From JBOFFI01 sp051657245 (GTDB lineage Bacteria; Pseudomonadota; Alphaproteobacteria; Holosporales; JBOFFI01), in NCBI GenBank assembly GCA_051657245.1, contig JBOFKI010000013.1, forward strand, positions 1 to 9,571: DNA of 9,571 nt, given 5' to 3'. The notes beneath the pieces were generated by a model that was not told the origin of the DNA, did no database searches, and worked only from the letters and a program-made list of their open reading frames with translations. The position numbers and the translations under genes were made by a program. Position 1 is the stretch's first letter, and each line of letters opens with the position of its first letter. This document shows, one piece after another, positions 6,220 through 9,571 of the stretch.

Positions 6220-6993
6220 TCAAGCAGCTTCGTCGGGACGCGCATCCACGAATTGGCGCACGACGGAGTTATCTGTTGTATCCAGCTCGGCAACGCTTCC
6301 TATCCATACGATCTTTCCCTCATGGAGCATGGCAATCTCATCCGCAATAGCTTGCGCGCATTTCAAATCGTGAGTAATGGTGAGGGCCGTTGCACCTAAT
6401 TTTTCAATTTTATTACGAATCAAACGGCTGATGAGGGCGCTGAAGATGGGGTCAAGCCCCGCAGTGGGCTCATCACAAAAGAGATAAGATGGGCGCAGCA
6501 CAATAGCCCTTGCCAAAGCCACCCGTCGCTGCATCCCTCCAGAAAGTTCAGCTGGATAGAGATCAGCAACATCCTTTCCAAGCCCAACGGCCTCTAGCAT
6601 GTCTTCCGCAAGTGCTTTAGCAGTGTGCTTTGGCTCTTTTTTTGATTGCAATAACCTAAAAACAATATTCTCCCAAACAGGCAGGCTGTCAAACAGAGCA
6701 GAAGACTGGAACACCATACCAAGGTTTTGCAACCTCGCTTCTTGTTCAGTAACGCTTTCACCGTTAATTTGCTTGCCTTCCATACGCAAAATACCCCTGT
6801 CGGCAGATAATAAGCCAACCAAGCACTTCAACAAAACAGATTTTCCAGAACCCGAGCGTCCCAAAAGCACCATGGAACGCCTTTTTTGAATGGACAGCTG
6901 AACGCCCGATAGAACTTCATGGGTTCCAAATGATTTATAAACATCTTGAATCTCAAGGGCTGTAACCGACGTGCCCGCACGTTCTTTCTGCAT
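6220..6993 (-). CDS. mlaF: MlaF-type ABC transporter ATP-binding protein
   Basis: This 257-residue nucleotide-binding subunit resembles MlaF, the ATPase of the Mla/MCE system that moves phospholipids between outer and inner membranes. Visible motifs are Walker A GRSGSGKS (45-52), Q-loop Gln96 (FQSSALFDSLPVWEN), signature LSGGMQRR (150-157), Walker B YLFCDEP with Asp174 and Glu175, the D-loop AGLDP, and switch His208 (THD). FQSSALFDSLPVWENI and a C-terminus containing VRQF (245-248) are characteristic of the MlaF subgroup rather than of amino-acid importers. The start ATG at 6993 has AGGAAAGG 6 bases upstream. No MlaE permease or MCE protein gene is adjacent: pgk lies 119 bp upstream and truB 10 bp downstream. 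The ATPase must pair with partners encoded elsewhere. A related importer ATPase is the main alternative. Confidence 0.85.
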   Translation of the reverse strand: MQKERAGTSVTALEIQDVYKSFGTHEVLSGVQLSIQKRRSMVLLGRSGSGKSVLLKCLVGLLSADRGILRMEGKQINGESVTEQEARLQNLGMVFQSSALFDSLPVWENIVFRLLQSKKEPKHTAKALAEDMLEAVGLGKDVADLYPAELSGGMQRRVALARAIVLRPSYLFCDEPTAGLDPIFSALISRLIRNKIEKLGATALTITHDLKCAQAIADEIAMLHEGKIVWIGSVAELDTTDNSVVRQFVDARPDEAA

Positions 6994-7021
6994 ACCTAAC
7001 CTTTCCTAATGAGGTAAAATG

Positions 7022-7027
7022 ATTATA
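7022..7027 (-). promoter_or_regulatory. Candidate -10 element for the mlaF-truB-rpsO unit
   Basis: The minus strand carries a perfect TATAAT, in the context CGATATAATC, about 29 bases before the mlaF start codon. Transcription would begin near 7015 and leave a leader of roughly 20 bases that includes the AGGAAAGG ribosome binding site. No convincing -35 hexamer sits 16-19 bp upstream, so strength is uncertain. Read-through from pgk is the alternative source of transcript. Confidence 0.45.
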
Positions 7028-7053
7028 TCGGAAAGAAAGGCAGCTTGGGAAGA

Positions 7054-7090
7054 GGAACAATATTCATAAATCTCGCGCCTTCTTTGTTCC
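7054..7090 (-). other. Inverted repeat in the pgk-mlaF gap
   Basis: GGAACAA (7054-7060) and TTGTTCC (7084-7090) are perfect 7-bp inverted arms around a 23-base loop, 23 bases past the pgk stop codon. A U-run is lacking on the minus strand, so it is not a standard terminator. It may be a 3' stabilising hairpin or a protein-binding site upstream of the TATAAT. Confidence 0.35.
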
Positions 7091-7112
7091 CCCAGATCAG
7101 TTTAAATTTTTT

Positions 7113-8360
7113 CTAACCCCCTTCTAAAGGCTGATGAACGAAATAAGCCTCTTCCAAGGCCTTCAAGCCTGGCAAAGGCTTTCCCTCCAACCATTCCAAA
7201 AAAGCTCCCCCTGCGGAACAGAGGTAGGTGAAATGCTGGCTCTCGCCGCTTTTGTGGAGGGCCGCCAAGGTGTCACCTCCCCCTGCGATGCTCTTCAAAT
7301 CTTGATATTGGGTGAAGGATGCCACCACCTCTGCCATCCGGGTGGTTCCTTCGTCAAAAGGCGCTGTTTCAAAGGCACCTAAGGGGCCATTCCAAACCAA
7401 CGTGTGGCAGGAAGCCAAGGCTTCGGCCCACAAGGTTAGAGTTTGGGGGCCTATATCCAAAAGCTGTTCTTCCGATTCAGGAGGCTCCAGACCAGGATTT
7501 ACACCCCCCCCAAAAAACGCAACCCGGGTAGGGGCTCCAGGCTCCAAGCGGTGCGCAACAATCCCATCCACGGGAAGCAGCACCGTGCAAGATTCTGTTT
7601 GGGCAGCCTCCAAAATGGCTTTGGCTGTTCCCAAAAGGGAAGGCTCATAGACAGAAGCCCCAATAGGATAGCCCTCTGCCTTGAGAAACGTGTTAGCCAT
7701 AGCGCCGCCCACCGCCAGCACGTCAACTTTTTTGATAAGGTTTTCAAGAATTTGAAGCTTCGTTGAAACTTTCGCCCCCCCAACCAAAGCCATCACGGGC
7801 CGTTTGGGAGATTCAAAAACCTGGGCTAACTGCCGTATGTCTTGCTCTAGGGAAAAGCCCGCGGCTGTTGGCAAAAGGGCCGTAATGCCTGTGACAGAAG
7901 CATGGTTTCGGTGACACACCGAGAGGGCATCTTGCACCACAACATCCCCCAGGGAAGCGATTTGCTTGGCAAACTCTGGATCACCCGCTTCTTCCCCAGG
8001 CCAAAACCGAAGGTTTTCTAAGAAGGTTATGTCGGCAGGGTGTTCTTTCATCCATGCTTTTGCTTTCACCCCCGGTGGGAGTGGACAAAAAGCCCAGGAC
8101 GCTTCCGGAAATAAGTGTTGTAAGCACGCAACCACCGGCTCCAGGGAAAAAGCAGGATCGATGCCGCTAGGCCGACCCAAATGAGACAGCAACACAACAG
8201 AAGCGTTGCGCTCTTTAAGAAATTTGAGGGTTGGTAACAGGGCTTCCAAGCGGTGGGTATCGGTGACATTCCCCTGCTCCATAGGAACATTCAAATCTCC
8301 CCGCACAAGCACGCGTTTACCTTCAACGGGCATCGCCTGAAGACGAAAAACGTGCAGCAT
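7113..8360 (-). CDS. pgk: Phosphoglycerate kinase
   Basis: PGK catalyses the reversible transfer of phosphate between 1,3-bisphosphoglycerate and ADP in glycolysis. The 415-residue protein is full length. Substrate motifs in the N-domain are RGDLNVP (20-26), SHLGRP (59-64), LENLRF (114-119) and VQDALSVCHRNHAS (142-155). Nucleotide-domain motifs are GGAKVSTK (194-201), VGGAMANTF (217-225), WNGPLGAFE (323-331) and GGGDT (360-364). The ending AGGAFLEWLEGKPLPGLKAL is the alphaproteobacterial form. The segment QDALSVCHRNHAS differs from the usual NDAFSxxHRxHAS, but the key His and Arg are kept. The ATG at 8360 gives the expected spacing to the GKRVLVRGDLNVP motif, although its ribosome binding site is poor. 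The usual partners gap and fba are not adjacent. Its own promoter lies at 8414-8442. Confidence 0.97.
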   Translation of the reverse strand: MLHVFRLQAMPVEGKRVLVRGDLNVPMEQGNVTDTHRLEALLPTLKFLKERNASVVLLSHLGRPSGIDPAFSLEPVVACLQHLFPEASWAFCPLPPGVKAKAWMKEHPADITFLENLRFWPGEEAGDPEFAKQIASLGDVVVQDALSVCHRNHASVTGITALLPTAAGFSLEQDIRQLAQVFESPKRPVMALVGGAKVSTKLQILENLIKKVDVLAVGGAMANTFLKAEGYPIGASVYEPSLLGTAKAILEAAQTESCTVLLPVDGIVAHRLEPGAPTRVAFFGGGVNPGLEPPESEEQLLDIGPQTLTLWAEALASCHTLVWNGPLGAFETAPFDEGTTRMAEVVASFTQYQDLKSIAGGGDTLAALHKSGESQHFTYLCSAGGAFLEWLEGKPLPGLKALEEAYFVHQPLEGG

Positions 8361-8413
8361 CTACCGTTAACCTTCCATTAGTTCTTTTTTCAAGCCCATC
8401 TCTGTTAGGCTTT

Positions 8414-8442
8414 ATTCTAGAGGGGTTTTTAAAAAATCACAA
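8414..8442 (-). promoter_or_regulatory. Sigma-70-like promoter for pgk
   Basis: On the minus strand, -35 TTGTGA (8442-8437) is separated by exactly 17 bp from -10 TAGAAT (8419-8414). These match the consensus hexamers at 4 of 6 and 5 of 6 positions. The start point would be near 8407, giving a leader of about 47 bases before the pgk ATG. On the opposite strand a weaker pair (TTCAAG at 8389, TATTCT at 8413, 18-bp spacer) overlaps it and could serve the divergent small gene. Confidence 0.6.
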
Positions 8443-8459
8443 TCTCCTTCTCAAAGCCG

Positions 8460-8784
8460 ATTTTCAAAGGAAACGTGAGCATGTCAGAAAAAAAACCACT
8501 TTTTCCTTCAGATCTTTCCCATTTGCGAGAAACGTTTCGGAAAGATTTGGAATTTTTATTTCAGCAGGCCCTTTCTGAAAGTCAATACCAAGCCGCCTTG
8601 AAGGCAAAAGAGCTGCTCGCCAAGGAAGCGGGGCTTTTGTCGGGGGATGGGAGAAAGCTTAAAAAAAGCGATTTTTTAAAAGGCGGATCCCTCACCGTTC
8701 AAGACCTTTCTGATGATGTACTGGACGCTTTGATCCATGCACTATCAGAAAACCCAGACAAGTTTTAACACAATTTTCAAAGGA
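8460..8784 (+). repeat. 12-bp direct repeat flanking the small gene, each copy with a Shine-Dalgarno core
   Basis: ATTTTCAAAGGA occurs exactly at 8460-8471, where it supplies the ribosome binding site of the 95-residue protein, and again at 8773-8784, just after that gene's stop. The second copy continues into AAAGGAGGT, a stronger site than the first, but no usable start codon with an open frame follows it. It may be a vestige of a lost gene or of a duplication. Confidence 0.6.
8481..8768 (+). CDS. Small protein of unknown function (95 aa)
   Basis: I do not recognise this protein. It is 95 residues long from the ATG at 8481, which lies 9 bases after AGGA. A GTG two codons earlier (8475) is possible but too close to the ribosome binding site. 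Residues 11-52 look strongly helical and rich in Leu, Ala, Lys and Glu (the SESQYQAALKAKELLAKEAG part is amphipathic). A basic patch at 58-67 (RKLKKSDFLK) follows, then an acidic helix (73-90). There is no Cys, Trp, signal peptide or membrane segment, so a soluble cytosolic protein is expected. A helix-turn-helix or coiled-coil interaction role is possible but unproven. It is divergent from pgk and lies 145 bp before pdhA on the same strand. In many alphaproteobacteria a small FtsB-like gene precedes pdhA, but this one lacks FtsB's membrane helix. Clear start, stop and ribosome binding site support a real gene. Confidence 0.7.
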   Translation: MSEKKPLFPSDLSHLRETFRKDLEFLFQQALSESQYQAALKAKELLAKEAGLLSGDGRKLKKSDFLKGGSLTVQDLSDDVLDALIHALSENPDKF

Positions 8785-8913
8785 GGTAAAAAAATTTCAA
8801 CACATTTGGTGTAATCTATTAATAAACGCGACAGGTGTAGGGCTTTCGTACGGATAGGCCCTCAAGACGTCCTTGCTTTGTCTGCAAATTTAGGTTACCA
8901 AAAGTGAGCTTTG
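8769..8913 (+). promoter_or_regulatory. pdhA upstream region with possible leader hairpin
   Basis: This 145-bp gap holds the orphan AAAGGAGGT and an A/T-rich tract with only a weak promoter-like pair (TTCAAC at 8796, TTAATA at 8819, spacer 17). It also holds a stem AGGGCT (8839-8844) with GGCCCT (8857-8862, one G-U pair), loop of 12, and a short CAAG-ACGTC-CTTG hairpin. A structured pdhA leader is possible, but no known riboswitch is recognised. Confidence 0.3.
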
Positions 8914-9571
8914 ATGAAAAAATCTAAGGAACCAAGTGTGAACCGTAAGTCCTCTTCTGTGAAGCTATCCCCTGAGAAAGCTCCTTTTTCCTTGACTGTA
9001 GAACACGTGAAAAAACTGTACCGGGATATGGTGCTGATTCGTCGGTTTGAGGAAAAAGCAGGGCAGCTGTATGGGATGGGCCAGATTGCTGGATTTTGTC
9101 ACCTCTACATCGGTCAAGAGGCCGTGGTTGTGGGTGCGAAAGCCGCTATGGAGCCCCAGGATACCATGATCACCTCCTACAGAGACCACGGGCATATGCT
9201 AGCCTGTGATATGGACCCTAAAGGTGTCATGGCAGAGCTTACCGGGAGAATGGGAGGATATTCCAAGGGAAAAGGTGGCTCAATGCACATGTTCAGCCGG
9301 GAGAAAAACTTCTTTGGCGGGCACGGCATTGTGGCTGCACAAGTACCGTTGGGCACAGGGATGGCCTTTGCCCACCGCTATTTAAAAGACAACGCAGTTT
9401 GCTTGTGTTTTCTTGGGGATGGCGCGGCGAACCAGGGGCAAGTTTATGAGTCCTTTAACATGGCTGCGTTGTGGAACCTTCCCGTGGTGTATGTAATTGA
9501 AAACAACCTCTATGGCATGGGAACTTCTGTTGCCAGGTCTTCTGCTGGAGACGGATTTCAGCACAGGGGTG
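8914..9571 (+). CDS. pdhA: Pyruvate dehydrogenase E1 component, alpha subunit (3' end cut by window)
   Basis: E1-alpha and E1-beta form the thiamine diphosphate-dependent pyruvate decarboxylase of the pyruvate dehydrogenase complex, feeding acetyl-CoA into the TCA cycle. 219 codons are visible of roughly 330-350 expected. After a polar 25-residue leader come YRDMVLIRRFEEKAGQLYG (36-54), the substrate-channel segment GFCHLYIGQEA (60-70), TSYRDHGHML (87-96) and the GKGGSMHMF loop (119-127). The thiamine diphosphate/Mg motif starts at GDG (168-170) and ends, 26 residues later, with NN (197-198). The next residues (LYGMGTSVARS) match the phosphorylation-loop region of the family. Separate alpha and beta subunits, not a homodimeric AceE, are the alphaproteobacterial form. 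The start ATG at 8914 is preceded by an in-frame TGA at 8905, which leaves little choice. Its ribosome binding site is weak. Branched-chain or acetoin dehydrogenase E1-alpha is a less likely alternative. Confidence 0.95.
   Translation, partial: MKKSKEPSVNRKSSSVKLSPEKAPFSLTVEHVKKLYRDMVLIRRFEEKAGQLYGMGQIAGFCHLYIGQEAVVVGAKAAMEPQDTMITSYRDHGHMLACDMDPKGVMAELTGRMGGYSKGKGGSMHMFSREKNFFGGHGIVAAQVPLGTGMAFAHRYLKDNAVCLCFLGDGAANQGQVYESFNMAALWNLPVVYVIENNLYGMGTSVARSSAGDGFQHRG

Noticed and set aside
6210..6293. A longer truB reading frame starting at 6293
   Set aside because: It overlaps the ATPase gene by 74 bp and adds 28 residues with no family counterpart. The ATG at 6209 places the conserved GWVVVDKP correctly.
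7054..7090. Inverted repeat after pgk as an intrinsic terminator
   Set aside because: The loop is 23 bases and the following minus-strand sequence (TCTTCCC) is not a U-run. It is kept only as a structural feature.
8795..8824. Strong promoter for pdhA
   Set aside because: Only poor matches (TTTCAA or TTCAAC with TATTAA or TTAATA) are present. The sequence alone does not support a confident call.
1..9571. CRISPR array, tRNA or rRNA genes, toxin-antitoxin or phage defence module
   Set aside because: I found no regularly spaced repeats, no cloverleaf or rRNA signatures and no gene pairs with such motifs. The genes are housekeeping apart from the IS edge and one unknown small protein.

Overview
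The window looks like chromosomal DNA of an alphaproteobacterium. The evidence is the gene order truB-rpsO-pnp, an alphaproteobacterial-type phosphoglycerate kinase (AGGAFLEWLEGK near its C-terminus) and a separate pyruvate dehydrogenase E1-alpha subunit. Moderate base composition, an IS5-type transposase and dispersed palindromic repeats would fit an endosymbiont-like lineage (Holosporales or Rickettsiales relatives). That placement is an impression, not a demonstrated assignment.

Layout. Positions 1-135 are the edge of an insertion sequence: the first 21 codons of an IS5-like transposase, reading leftward out of the window. Positions 136-468 carry no gene but hold palindromic repeat debris. 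From 469 to 8360 every gene is on the minus strand. In transcription order they are pgk (8360-7113), an MlaF-type ABC ATPase (6993-6220), truB (6209-5295), rpsO (5295-5026), pnp (4939-2831), a long nitronate monooxygenase-family protein (2672-1278) and map (1266-469). From 8481 the plus strand takes over with a 95-residue protein of unknown function and then the first 219 codons of pdhA, cut by the window end.

How the genes work together. truB, rpsO and pnp are the conserved core for translation and RNA metabolism: tRNA U55 pseudouridylation, ribosomal protein S15 and polynucleotide phosphorylase. The truB stop codon shares a base with the rpsO start, so the two are probably translationally coupled. 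The rpsO-pnp spacer can fold into one long nested stem-loop, as expected of the autoregulated pnp leader known in enterobacteria. The MlaF-like ATPase (phospholipid/MCE transport) sits 10 bp upstream of truB without its permease, just downstream of a perfect TATAAT. pgk has its own good sigma-70-like promoter (TTGTGA, 17 bp, TAGAAT) in the divergent gap before the small plus-strand gene. map is tightly joined to the nitronate monooxygenase-like gene.

This is mainly housekeeping DNA, and I see no convincing new multi-gene system. The most interesting items are the pnp leader fold, the four-cysteine C-terminal extension of the NMO-like protein, the unknown 95-residue protein followed by an orphan Shine-Dalgarno sequence, and the repeat-rich left flank beside the insertion sequence.
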